NCBI GenBank assembly: GCA_026647215.1
Contig: JAPKHC010000004.1
Location: forward strand, 62,001 to 126,000
DNA length: 64,000 bases
Source: F1-120-MAGs118 sp013360535
Lineage (GTDB): Bacteria > Planctomycetota > UBA1135 > GCA-002686595
Direction of reading: 5' to 3'
Below are positions 27,925-36,845 of the stretch, in pieces. Below the pieces are notes generated by a model. It searched no databases. It was not told the origin of the DNA and was given only the letters and a program-made list of their open reading frames with translations. Numbering within the stretch: the first letter of the stretch is position 1; each line of letters begins with the position of its first letter. The position numbers were made by a program, and so were the translations under genes.

Positions 27925-28530
27925 TCAGCGATCGCGTTCGGAAGCGAGCCAGGCGCGCAGCTGGCGCGCGAGGCGTTGCAGGGTGGCGCGGGACTGTTCC
28001 GTGGAGCCACGGATCGAGAGGCGCAGGTCTTCGGTGACCTCGAGCTCGGTCCACAGGTCCCGCTCCGGTTCTGGCGGGGCGGACGACGCGACGAAGCGCC
28101 GCGGGGTCGCGGGTTGGAGCGCGGCCTCGCGCGGAGTGGAGCTGGGCGCGCTCGCGTCGAACTCCTCCTCGCTGCGCTTGCGCCGGCGCAGCAGCGCCGG
28201 ATCGACGTCGACGAGGTACTCGGCGTGCACCGCTTCCTCGCCGCGCGCGATGCGGGCGATCTGCTCGCGCGGCAGCGTCTCGATGAGCCGTCGGAGCAGT
28301 GCGAGCGGCAGCTCGTAGGGCACTGCGCTCCGCACCGCCTGCAGGAAGCGGAGGTTCTCGAGGTGCTCGGGGCCGTAACCGGCGGCCCGCGAGCGCCCGA
28401 GCGGCTCGGGGAGGAGCTTGCGCGCGATGTAGCTGCGGATGGTCCGCACCGGGACGCCGGTGAGGCCCTCGAGCTGGTCGATCGAATAGCGTTCGGTGGG
28501 AGGCGGGAACACGGCGGGATCCTCGTTCAT
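27925..28530 (-). CDS. MerR-family transcriptional regulator
   Basis: A 201-residue regulator. The N-terminal winged helix-turn-helix reads YSIDQLEGLTGVPVRTIRSY followed by a GYGPEHLENLRFLQAVR wing and helix, the MerR pattern. The C-terminal 120 residues are long, charged and unlike metal-sensing MerR proteins; no conserved Cys pair is seen. ATG 28530 is chosen; ATG 28542 is possible, and a GTG near 28512 with GAGG 8 bases upstream is a third option. A near-perfect 20-bp palindrome overlaps the upstream start, suggesting autoregulation. The VWA gene follows on the same strand. Confidence 0.87.
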   Translation of the reverse strand: MNEDPAVFPPPTERYSIDQLEGLTGVPVRTIRSYIARKLLPEPLGRSRAAGYGPEHLENLRFLQAVRSAVPYELPLALLRRLIETLPREQIARIARGEEAVHAEYLVDVDPALLRRRKRSEEEFDASAPSSTPREAALQPATPRRFVASSAPPEPERDLWTELEVTEDLRLSIRGSTEQSRATLQRLARQLRAWLASERDR

Positions 28531-28531
28531 A

Positions 28532-28551
28532 CATCTCGACATGTCAAGATG
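28532..28551. promoter_or_regulatory. Candidate MerR operator palindrome
   Basis: A 20-bp inverted repeat whose two 10-base halves match at 9 of 10 positions (catctcgaca / tgtcaagatg) sits immediately upstream of the MerR start at 28530. The - strand also contains TTGACA within it. The surrounding DNA is the most A+T-rich patch in this part of the window. Binding is inferred. Confidence 0.5.
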
Positions 28552-28729
28552 AATAGTAGCGAGCTACCAACGGCGATTGAGAGGCTCCACTCCGCCAGAA
28601 TCCGGACCGAGCGGACGGTCAGCCATCTTCCAGCCAGTAGAAATATCGAAAGTTCGGGGCACCGGAGCTGGCCTACGCGCGTCGTAGCGGCCAAGGTTTG
28701 AACCCACGGACAGATAGGAAGTCAGGCCC

Positions 28730-30436
28730 ATGCTGAACCGTTCCACGATTGTTACATCGTTCTTGGCCCTCGCGGCCCTCTTCGCTCCCGCCTGCGGTGG
28801 CGGCGGCGGAGGAGGCGGCGGGAGCGCGACCGCCTCCACGGACCTGTTGATCACCGACGCAGCCGTCGACGAGCTGCTCTCGTTCCAGGTCAAGGTGCAG
28901 GCGCTGCAGCTGATCGACGACGCCACCGGCACCCCGGGCACGGACGTGCTCGACGAGGACCTCACGGTCGACCTGATCGGCGCCGGAGTCGCGCCGCGCT
29001 GGGCGAGCCGCATCAACCTGCCGACGGGCACCTACCGCGGCGTGCGCGCGACGATCGACGCCTCGTCGACGGTCGCTCGCGACCTCTCGGGCGCGATCGT
29101 CGGCGTCACGCACGCCTCCACCAGCTTCGACATCCGCTTCCCGGCGCCCGTCGCGATCTCCGCGGGCTCCTACAGCCAGGTGCTGCTCGACATCAACCTC
29201 GCCGAGTCGCTCTCGGGCTCGGTCTCGGCTCCGCCGCTCGCCTTCGATCCGCAGGGCGCGGCGCGTCTGGCGAGCGGTGCCGGTGCGACGGTCGGCATCG
29301 ACGAGATCCGCGGCACCGTGCGCTCGAAGACCACGAGCGAATTCGTGATCGACGCCTTCGCCGACGGCGACCGCCTGATCCCGCTCGGCGAGATCAACGT
29401 CTCGCTCGCGCAGGCGGCACTGCTGCTCGACGACGACGGACTCGCGTTCCCCAGCACGAACGCGTTCTTCACGGCGCTCGTGCCCAACACGACCTTCGTC
29501 GAGGTCCACGGCGACCTGATCGGTGGCGCGGTCGTCGCCAGCCGCGTCGAGATCGAGGACGGCGCGCAGTCCTACTCGGTCAAGATCGAGGGCCGCATCG
29601 CGGCGCTCAACACGACGACGAACACGTTCGACCTCGTGATCGTCGAGATCGAGAAGGGCTCGAGCATCGCCTCGCCGGTGCTCGCACTGCTCTCCAACCC
29701 GATCTCGATCGCCGTTGACTACGACGACGCGACAACGCCGATCGTGCTCGAGGAGCACACGCCGACCTCCGAGGCCTCGCTCGCCGACGGCCAGCGCGTG
29801 AAGTGCAAGTTCGCGACCTTCACGGCCGAGCCGTTCCGCGCGATCCACATCGAGATCGACGGCTACCCTGAGTTCGAGGGTCGCATCACCTCGATCGCGG
29901 GCCTGCCGGCGAGCTTCACGATGCGGCTTTCGTCGAGCGACCCCGCGATCGGCGGCTCGGTCAGCTCGAGCAACACCGACATCACGGTCGACCTCGCCAA
30001 CAACGGACGCCTGTACCTCGACACGGACGGCAAGCCCGACCTGCTGGTGAGCCAGCTCGTCGCCGGCATCAAGGTCGAGGTCAAGGGCACGATCAGCGGT
30101 CCGTCGAACGGCCCGACGATCGCCGCCAGGAGCGTCAAGCTGCACGCTGGCCGCCTGCGCGGCTTCGTCACGGCCGTCTACCCGCAGCAGGGCTCGATCG
30201 ACGTCACGATGACCGACCTCGACGACCCGTTCGCGACCAACGTGACGCTCGGCAACTGCAACGTCGACTTCGCGACCGGCTGCGTCTTCGACGACGAGGC
30301 CGCGAACGCGACCGAGCTCTACGCGCTCTTCAACGGGCTGCAGGTCGGCGAGTCGCTCGAGGTGCGCGTCTACGGCCTCGGCACGTCGACCGCGAACGTG
30401 ATCGAGTGCCACGAGATCCGCGCGAAGGTCGATTGA
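28730..30436 (+). CDS. Lipoprotein with DUF4382-like and DUF5666-like domains
   Basis: A 568-residue lipoprotein. The signal peptide ends in APAC with Cys22 as the lipidation site, followed at once by nine Gly, a flexible tether. The first domain (about 35-190) resembles DUF4382, with a DLLITDAAVDELLSF opening. Later come repeated small beta domains of the DUF5666 type, for example GRIAALNTTTNTFDL, GRITSIAG and GFVTAVYPQQG, each about 80-90 residues. An AGGAAG lies 8 bases before the ATG. It probably sits on the outer face of a membrane in a binding or structural role. No enzyme motif is visible. Confidence 0.83.
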   Translation: MLNRSTIVTSFLALAALFAPACGGGGGGGGGSATASTDLLITDAAVDELLSFQVKVQALQLIDDATGTPGTDVLDEDLTVDLIGAGVAPRWASRINLPTGTYRGVRATIDASSTVARDLSGAIVGVTHASTSFDIRFPAPVAISAGSYSQVLLDINLAESLSGSVSAPPLAFDPQGAARLASGAGATVGIDEIRGTVRSKTTSEFVIDAFADGDRLIPLGEINVSLAQAALLLDDDGLAFPSTNAFFTALVPNTTFVEVHGDLIGGAVVASRVEIEDGAQSYSVKIEGRIAALNTTTNTFDLVIVEIEKGSSIASPVLALLSNPISIAVDYDDATTPIVLEEHTPTSEASLADGQRVKCKFATFTAEPFRAIHIEIDGYPEFEGRITSIAGLPASFTMRLSSSDPAIGGSVSSSNTDITVDLANNGRLYLDTDGKPDLLVSQLVAGIKVEVKGTISGPSNGPTIAARSVKLHAGRLRGFVTAVYPQQGSIDVTMTDLDDPFATNVTLGNCNVDFATGCVFDDEAANATELYALFNGLQVGESLEVRVYGLGTSTANVIECHEIRAKVD

Positions 30437-30526
30437 CAGCTCGTAAAGCGCTGAGCATTCGAGCGCTCGTCCCGGCGACGGCGCGAGAGAGCCGGCCCCA
30501 CGCAGAGGCGGGGCCACCGGAGAGAA

Positions 30527-30559
30527 GCGGGAGGCCCGGCACACGCCGCGGCCTCCCGC
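30527..30559 (+). terminator. 10-bp hairpin after the DUF4382/DUF5666 lipoprotein
   Basis: gcgggaggcc (30527-30536) pairs with ggcctcccgc (30550-30559), 90 bp after the stop and before the next + strand gene. A weaker ggcccc/ggggcc stem lies just upstream. There is no T tract. Confidence 0.45.
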
Positions 30560-30618
30560 GCCGGCTTCTGCGGGCCGCTCTGGCTGGCGGTGGCGCGACT
30601 TCCGCGTAGCCTTGTGCG

Positions 30619-33600
30619 ATGCACCGCGCGCTCCCTGCCCGTTCGATTCCGCTCGTTCTCGCCGTCGCCACACTGGGGGCCGCCGCCCGCGCCGACCTCG
30701 ACTTCCCCGACTTCGCCAGCACGAACGGGCTGACGCTGGTTGGCTCGGCGGTGCGTGTGGGCAACGTGCTGCGGCTCGTGCCCGCGACTGGCAACCTCGC
30801 CGGGGGAGCGTGGGCCAACACGAAACAGTCGGTCGCCACGGGCTTCGAGACGACGTTCCGCTTCCAGCTCGGCGCCGGAGCGGGAGCCGACGGCTTCGCG
30901 TTCGTGCTGCAGAATGGCACCGCCTCGCCGCTGGGTGGCGCGGGGTGCGAGCTCGGCTACCACGGGCTGGTCAACAGCCTCGCGGTCGAGTTCGACACGT
31001 ACTCGAACGGCTCGTGCTCGGTCGCGAACGTGAACGACCCCGCCGGAGTGCACATCAGCGTGCACACGGGCGGCCCCGGCCCGAACAGCGTGGCCGAGAG
31101 CGTCTCGATCGTGAGCTCGACCAGCGTGGCCGACTTCGCCGACGGCGCCGTGCACGTCGCGCGCGTGCGCTACGCCGCGGGCACACTCTCGATCTTCGTC
31201 GACAATCTGGTGCTGCCTGTCGCGAGCGCGCCGCTGCAGCTCGACACGCTGCTCACGCTCGACAACGGCAAGGCCTGGGTCGGCTTCACGGGCGCGACCG
31301 GTGGCCTCGCGGAAGCGCACGACGTACTCGACTGGACCTTCGACGAGACACCCGCGACCGGCGGCAACCAGCCGCCGTTCCCGCCGACGATCACCGAGCC
31401 CGTCGCCAACGGCGCGATCCTCAACGCCGCCGACGTGCACATGGAAACGGCGCCGTTTGCCGATCCCGACGCGGGCGACCAGCACTTCTGCACGGACTGG
31501 GAGATCTGGCTCGCGAGCCCGTCGCAGCGCGTGTGGTCGACGCTCTGCATCCAAGGGGTCGAGCGCCTGCACACGCACTTGGGCGACGGCGCGTTCGAGA
31601 ACTCGCACGCCGGCCGCTCGGATCTCCTGCCGTCGACGAACTACGTGCTGCGCGTGCGCCACTCCGACGACAGCGGCGATCCGCTGACGCGCTGGAGCGC
31701 GTGGACGCAGCGCACGTTCTCCACGGGCGCCGCCACGCAGACCTTCGCGCTCGAACTCGAGGACATCGCCCAGACGCCGCCGCCCGCGTGGCGCATCTCG
31801 AGCTCCGGTTCCCCCGCGATCTTCCCGTTCGCCACACAACCCTCGCGCCTGTCGCTCGAAGCCGCCGCGGGCAACCTGCTGTACGAGCTCGTCGGCGCCG
31901 ACGGGCTCTCGAACCTGCGCATCGACCATCCCGAGCTCGCGAGCCACGCCGACGTGCGCCTGCGTGTCGTCGCTGGATCCTCGGGGCTCTCGCTGCCGGC
32001 CACCGAGCTCACGCTGCACGACGCGCACTGCGACGAGCACCGCATCTTCCTCCCGGCCTTCTCGCTCGCCGCCGGTGCGAGCGCGCAGTGGTGGGTCGCC
32101 GCGAGCGGAGCGACATTCCTCGCCTCGAGCGCGCAATCCCAGCCCGTGTTCAACCAGCTCGCGCGCTCGCCCAGCCCGCCGTGGAGCGCGCGCCAGCCCG
32201 GCTACGAGGTCGAAGTGTTCGCGAGCGGCTTCCAGCTGCCGATCAACATCGCCTTCGTCCCCGGCGCCAGCCCGCAAGGCCCGGCGACCGCGCCGTTCCT
32301 GTACGTGACCGAGCTCTACGGCCGCGTGAAGACCGTGCTGCGCAACCGCACGGTGATCGAGTACGCGACGGGCCTGCTCAACTTCCCGCCGACGGGCGCG
32401 TTCCCCGGCTCCGGCGAGCAGGGTGTCACCGGCCTCGTCGTCGACCCCACGAGCGGCGACCTGATCGTCGCGATGCTCTACGCCCCGGTCGTCTCGCCGC
32501 AGAACCACAACCCCAAGCTCGTGCGCTTCTCGAGCAACGACGGCGGGCGCACCATGGCGACCGCGACGACGATCCTCGACATGCCCGGCGAGGTGCAGGG
32601 CCAGTCGCACCAGATCTCGAACCTGACGCTGCTCCCCGACGGCACGCTGCTGTGCCACATGGGCGACGGCTTCGACGCGGCGACCGCGCAGAACCTCAAC
32701 TCGTTCCGCGGCAAGATCCTGCGCCTCAACCTCGACGGCACGCCCGTCGCGTCCAATCCGTACTACAACGCGCTCGACGGCATCACGTCGCGTGACTACG
32801 TGTACGCCTGGGGCGTGCGCAACCCCTTCGGCGGCGAGTGGCGCGCCGCCGACAACTCGCAGTACATGGTCGAGAACGGCCCGAGCGTCGACCGCTTCGC
32901 GAAGATCGTGATGGGCCGCAACTACCTGTGGGACGGCAGCGACGCGTCGATGCAGAACTTCGCGCTGCACAACTGGAGCCCCGCCGCCGGCCCGGTGAAC
33001 CTCGCCTTCATCCAGCCCGAGACCTTCGGCGGCTCCGGCTTCCCAGCGTCGAAGTGGGGCCATGCGTTCGTGACCGAATCCGGCCCGACCTACGCCAACG
33101 GCCAGAACACGCAGGGCAAGCGCATCACCGAGTGGATCCTCGACGCCAACGGTGCGCTCGTCGCCGGGCCGCTGCCCTTCGTCGAGTACTCCGGCTATCG
33201 CCGCGCGACCGCCTGCGGCCTCGAAGCCGGTCCCGACGGGCTCTACTTCACCGACCTGTACGCCGACGAAGGTGGAGCGGCGCCCGTAACTGGCGCCAAC
33301 CTGCTGCGCATCCACTACCGCACGCCGATCGACTGCAACGGCAACGGCACGGACGACGCCTGCGACCTGATCACCGGCACGAGCGTCGACAGCGACCTCA
33401 ACGGCAACCCCGACGAGTGCGACTGCCTCGGAACGCGCTACTGCATCGCGCTGCAGAACAGCCAAGGTTGCTTGCCTGTGATCTCCGCCACGGGCGCGGC
33501 GACGCTCGGCGCCCCCGACGACTTCGTCGTGCGCGCCACGAACGTCCTCAACAACCGCCAAGGCCTCCTGATGTGGGGCACGAGCCCCACGTTCGCTCCG

Positions 33601-33849
33601 CTCGGCGCTGGCGTGCGTTGCGTCGGCGCCCCGCTCCGCCGCATGCCCGTCCAATCCTCGGGCGGTTCCCCCAGCGGCAACGACTGCTCCGGCTCCTACG
33701 CGCAGGCCTTCGACGACTCGATCCTCGCTTCGAACGGCTTCCTCGCGGGCCAGCTGCTCTTCTTCCAGTGGTGGTCGCGCGACAACGGTTATGCGCCGCC
33801 GAACAACTTCGGGCTGAGCGACGCGTTGCGCGTCATGGTTTGCCCCTAG
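30619..33849 (+). CDS. Secreted lectin / PQQ sugar-dehydrogenase-like fusion with C-terminal module
   Basis: A 1076-residue exported protein with a signal peptide cut near ARA-D (25-26). Residues 26-245 are an L-type lectin-like domain: ADGFAFVLQN with Asp91, and VEFDTYSNG at 123-131. Residues about 250-370 are an Ig/fibronectin-like linker. Residues about 529-925 are a glucose/sorbosone-dehydrogenase-like six-bladed propeller, with GEQGVTGLVVDP, MGDGFDAATAQN, GKILRLNLDGTP and YAWGVRNPFGG. A calcium-type DCNGNGTDD/DLNGNPDEC segment follows, then the shared C-terminal module from residue 939. Carbohydrate binding coupled to sugar oxidation outside the cytoplasm is the likely role; PQQ use is inferred. 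Confidence 0.9.
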   Translation: MHRALPARSIPLVLAVATLGAAARADLDFPDFASTNGLTLVGSAVRVGNVLRLVPATGNLAGGAWANTKQSVATGFETTFRFQLGAGAGADGFAFVLQNGTASPLGGAGCELGYHGLVNSLAVEFDTYSNGSCSVANVNDPAGVHISVHTGGPGPNSVAESVSIVSSTSVADFADGAVHVARVRYAAGTLSIFVDNLVLPVASAPLQLDTLLTLDNGKAWVGFTGATGGLAEAHDVLDWTFDETPATGGNQPPFPPTITEPVANGAILNAADVHMETAPFADPDAGDQHFCTDWEIWLASPSQRVWSTLCIQGVERLHTHLGDGAFENSHAGRSDLLPSTNYVLRVRHSDDSGDPLTRWSAWTQRTFSTGAATQTFALELEDIAQTPPPAWRISSSGSPAIFPFATQPSRLSLEAAAGNLLYELVGADGLSNLRIDHPELASHADVRLRVVAGSSGLSLPATELTLHDAHCDEHRIFLPAFSLAAGASAQWWVAASGATFLASSAQSQPVFNQLARSPSPPWSARQPGYEVEVFASGFQLPINIAFVPGASPQGPATAPFLYVTELYGRVKTVLRNRTVIEYATGLLNFPPTGAFPGSGEQGVTGLVVDPTSGDLIVAMLYAPVVSPQNHNPKLVRFSSNDGGRTMATATTILDMPGEVQGQSHQISNLTLLPDGTLLCHMGDGFDAATAQNLNSFRGKILRLNLDGTPVASNPYYNALDGITSRDYVYAWGVRNPFGGEWRAADNSQYMVENGPSVDRFAKIVMGRNYLWDGSDASMQNFALHNWSPAAGPVNLAFIQPETFGGSGFPASKWGHAFVTESGPTYANGQNTQGKRITEWILDANGALVAGPLPFVEYSGYRRATACGLEAGPDGLYFTDLYADEGGAAPVTGANLLRIHYRTPIDCNGNGTDDACDLITGTSVDSDLNGNPDECDCLGTRYCIALQNSQGCLPVISATGAATLGAPDDFVVRATNVLNNRQGLLMWGTSPTFAPLGAGVRCVGAPLRRMPVQSSGGSPSGNDCSGSYAQAFDDSILASNGFLAGQLLFFQWWSRDNGYAPPNNFGLSDALRVMVCP
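33433..33849 (+). repeat. Shared secreted C-terminal module, copy C (lectin/sugar dehydrogenase)
   Basis: This copy begins RYCIALQNSQGCLP, has RCVGAPLRRMPVQ, DCSGS, then FFQWWSRDNG, ending LSDALRVMVCP. It is the best match to copy B: both share NSQGC, a C-x-G-x-P-x-R element, DCSGS, and a W-x-RD segment. Confidence 0.8.
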
Positions 33850-33903
33850 GAACAGCGCTAGGCGAGCCGAACACGGCGTTCTTCCGGCTCCACAGGAGGC
33901 TCG

Positions 33904-35976
33904 CTACCGCGCCGGAGCGAGCGACCGCAGCAGGCGATCGGCCTCGGCGGAGACGTCGTCAGGGCGCGCAGGCTGCGCGAGGCGCTGCAGGAGAGCGCGA
34001 CCTCGCGCGGCGAGAGCGGCGTCGGCGCCCGTGGCGGCTTCGCGCGCGATGGCGAGCGCGCGCGAGCGGTCGTAGGCGTCGAACTGCTGTTCGAGCACGT
34101 CGAGCTCGAGCGTGAGCGCCTCGGACACGCGGCCGGACTGGCGCAGCTCGCTCGCCCACAGGATGCGCACGAGCGGATCGGAAGCGTCGGTGTTCCACGC
34201 GCTCTCGATGACACGGCGACGGCCGGCGGAGTCGCCCTGACGATCGAACCACACCGCACGCAGGCGCACGAGCTCCGCTGAACGCACGCCGATCGCCTCG
34301 GCGGCATCGAGGCTCGCGCCGATGCGCTCGAGCGCCGCGGCGCGCTCCGCTCCCACGGAGTCGCGCATGTCGCGCAGCTCGATCCCGGCGAGCTTTTCGA
34401 GCGCCACGAGGCGCTGGCGCTTCCAGTCCTCGCGGAACGGCAGCACGCTCGCGGCCGTCTCGCCCCGTTTCGCGAACTCGATCGCCGCGCGGTACCGCTC
34501 GCGGGCCTTCGCACCGTCGCCGACACGTTCCGAGACGCCGCCGGCAGCGAGCGCCGCCTGCGCGTAGCTCTCCAGCAAGTCCTCGGGCGGCACGTTCGTG
34601 CCCGGCACGTGCACTTCCGGCGTCGCGAGCGCACGTTCGTACAGCTCGAGCGCACGTCCCGGCGCCTCGTTCTCGAGCTCACGCGCGAGGTCGAGCAGCT
34701 CGTAGGCCGACTGAGGAGCGCGCGCGGCCTGCGACTCGAGCAGCGCGCGCGCGTCCTTCCACTTGGCGGTCTCGCTCCACGCGACGAGCGCGAGCACCGG
34801 CCCGCAGGCGATCGCCAGCGCGATGGACAGCGCGCGCCCGAGGATTCCACGTTCCCACGCCCGACCGATCCCGAGCGCCATCACGAACGTGAGCCCGATC
34901 AGCCCCGGCGCGAGGAACCGCGACGCGGCGATCGCTCCCGTCGGAACGAGCACGTTCGAGGTCGGAAACCACGCGACGAGAAACCACGCGAGCCCGAACG
35001 CGACGGCGCGCGAGCCGCGTTTCCATGCGAACAGCGCACCGGCGCCGAGCGCGAGAAACGTTGCGAAACCCGCCAGCGCGCGCGGGTCCGCGAAACTCTC
35101 AGCCGGCGGCACGTCCTGAAAGCCGACGACCGCGAGCTGCTTCCACGGCGCGACAAGGATCCTGAGGGACCAGCTCGAGAAGGCCGCGAAGGCCGACGCG
35201 AGCCGCGCCATCAACGGAAATCCCGCGTGAACGGGGTCATCCGCGCTCGCCAGCGTTCCGATCGCCGCGAGCCGGAGCGCGAGCGCGAGCGCAATTCCCG
35301 TCGCCGTCGCCAGACCCGCGCACAACATGCGCTTCCCACGCTCCTCCTGCGTCTCGCGCAGAAGCTCGAACAGCAGCGCGAGCGGCACGACGAGCACTCC
35401 CGACTCCTTCGAGAGTACCGCCAACGCTGCGAGCACGGCCGCTGCACCGAGCTTCCCAATCGTCTGTCGCCCCGCGAGAACGAGCGCCGCCGCCGTCGAC
35501 ACCACGTTCGCGAGATTGTCCGCGAGCCCGACCTGCCCCCCCGCGAGCTCGGCATGGATCGGGTGCACGGCCGCAAACACGGCCGCACAGGCCGCGATCG
35601 TCTCCGCCTTGCTGGCGCCCGCGAGCAACTTCCTGAGCAGCTCGAAACGCAGCATCGCGAGCAGCCCGAGCAGCGTGACGTTGACGAACGCGATCGCTCC
35701 GGGCCCGAGCGCCTTCAACGCCGCGAGCAAGACCAGCGGAATCGGCCGGTACAAGCCGCCCGGCCGTCCCGTGCCTTCCCACCAGTCGAGCCCTGCGATG
35801 CGCAGCGGCTCGAACGGCTCGAGCAGAGGGTTGTCGCGGACGACGATCGCGCCATCGAGCACGTAGTCGCCGCCGAACGCGGGCCAGTACGCGAGGAACG
35901 CGAACGCGGCAACCAGCGCACGCGCCTTCCATCCCCACGCGTCGCGCTTCGCTCCCTCGCTCGTCGGGCTCGACAT
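33904..35976 (-). CDS. TMTC-like multi-pass membrane protein with C-terminal TPR-like region
   Basis: A 690-residue protein. About ten hydrophobic segments occupy residues 18-385. The pattern matches TMTC-type O-glycosyltransferase relatives: GDYVLDGAIVVRDNPLL in the first loop, GGLYRPIPLVLL, then HPIHAELAGGQVGLADNL and SKESGVLVVPLALL. Residues 390-690 are helical and alanine-rich with TPR-like spacing. These proteins transfer sugar from a lipid carrier to exported proteins or glycans; the acidic pair in loop 1 is a candidate active site. Only 18 bp separate it from the transporter gene upstream on the same strand, so they may be co-transcribed. Confidence 0.8.
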   Translation of the reverse strand: MSSPTSEGAKRDAWGWKARALVAAFAFLAYWPAFGGDYVLDGAIVVRDNPLLEPFEPLRIAGLDWWEGTGRPGGLYRPIPLVLLAALKALGPGAIAFVNVTLLGLLAMLRFELLRKLLAGASKAETIAACAAVFAAVHPIHAELAGGQVGLADNLANVVSTAAALVLAGRQTIGKLGAAAVLAALAVLSKESGVLVVPLALLFELLRETQEERGKRMLCAGLATATGIALALALRLAAIGTLASADDPVHAGFPLMARLASAFAAFSSWSLRILVAPWKQLAVVGFQDVPPAESFADPRALAGFATFLALGAGALFAWKRGSRAVAFGLAWFLVAWFPTSNVLVPTGAIAASRFLAPGLIGLTFVMALGIGRAWERGILGRALSIALAIACGPVLALVAWSETAKWKDARALLESQAARAPQSAYELLDLARELENEAPGRALELYERALATPEVHVPGTNVPPEDLLESYAQAALAAGGVSERVGDGAKARERYRAAIEFAKRGETAASVLPFREDWKRQRLVALEKLAGIELRDMRDSVGAERAAALERIGASLDAAEAIGVRSAELVRLRAVWFDRQGDSAGRRRVIESAWNTDASDPLVRILWASELRQSGRVSEALTLELDVLEQQFDAYDRSRALAIAREAATGADAALAARGRALLQRLAQPARPDDVSAEADRLLRSLAPAR

Positions 35977-35994
35977 CGGGAAGAAGATACCGCG

Positions 35995-36771
35995 CTACTG
36001 CGGATCTTCGGGGTGCGCCTCGCTCGCGAGCTGCGCGGCCTCTTCCTTGCCGAGCCACGCCACCACCAGCCCGCGCACGAAGTACAGGAGCGGCGTCATC
36101 ACGACCGCGAGCGCGAACTTGTACACGTAATTGGTGAGCGCGATGCGGCCCGCGGCTCCCGCCTCCATGTGCGGATCTCCCGCGAGCGCCGGCAGCACGT
36201 AGAACGCGAGGTAGATCACGACCAGCGTGTCGAGCAGCTGGCTCACGACCGTGCTGCCTTGCGCGCGCAGCCAGATCATCTTTCCGCCCGTCTTCCGGCG
36301 CAGCCACGAGAACACCGCGACATCGACGAACTGCGCGAACGCGAAGGCGACCAGGCTCGCGACGGTGATCGTCCACGTCGCGCCGAAAGCGATCTCGTAG
36401 GCGCGGTGCGCCGTCTCGGAGTCGAGTCCGGGAGTGAAGCTCACGGTCCGCGCCTTCGCCGACGCGACGACGACCGGCTGCAGCACGAGGTTGACCGCGA
36501 TCGCGAGCCACGTGAACGAGCGCACGATGCGCCGTCCGAAGTACTCGTTGACGATGTCGGTCAGCACGAACGTCAGCGGGAAGGCGAGGATGCCCGCGGT
36601 CGCGACGAACGTCTCGCCCTCGAGCCCGAGGTGCTTCGGTGCCAGCCCGAACAGCGTGAACTCCCACAGCTTGTTGCCGAGGAAGTTCGCGGCGACGAAG
36701 AAGCCCGTGAAGAGCGCGAGCGAGGCGAGCAGCAAGGTCTCGCGGCGGGAGCCGGCGCGGCTGGTTTCCAT
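35995..36771 (-). CDS. yhhQ: Queuosine precursor transporter (YhhQ/VUT family)
   Basis: A 258-residue inner-membrane protein with about six hydrophobic segments. Family motifs are FFVAANFLGNKLW, TFVLTDIVNEYFG, and GSTVVSQLLDTLVV, which mark the VUT/YhhQ family importing queuosine precursors such as preQ0/preQ1. ATG 36771 is chosen; a GTG at 36780 is three codons upstream. No que genes are adjacent. The downstream gene on the same strand is the TMTC-like protein. Confidence 0.92.
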   Translation of the reverse strand: METSRAGSRRETLLLASLALFTGFFVAANFLGNKLWEFTLFGLAPKHLGLEGETFVATAGILAFPLTFVLTDIVNEYFGRRIVRSFTWLAIAVNLVLQPVVVASAKARTVSFTPGLDSETAHRAYEIAFGATWTITVASLVAFAFAQFVDVAVFSWLRRKTGGKMIWLRAQGSTVVSQLLDTLVVIYLAFYVLPALAGDPHMEAGAAGRIALTNYVYKFALAVVMTPLLYFVRGLVVAWLGKEEAAQLASEAHPEDPQ

Positions 36772-36845
36772 CGCTCGCACGGTACGGCGCTCGCGGCGCG
36801 AGGACCAGCCACGGCGGCTTCGCGCCCGCTATCCTCTGCGCTCGC

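Noticed and set aside
28690..28715. tRNA T-arm-like string ggtttgaaccc
   Set aside because: No matching acceptor, D or anticodon arms and no 3' CCA could be found around it.
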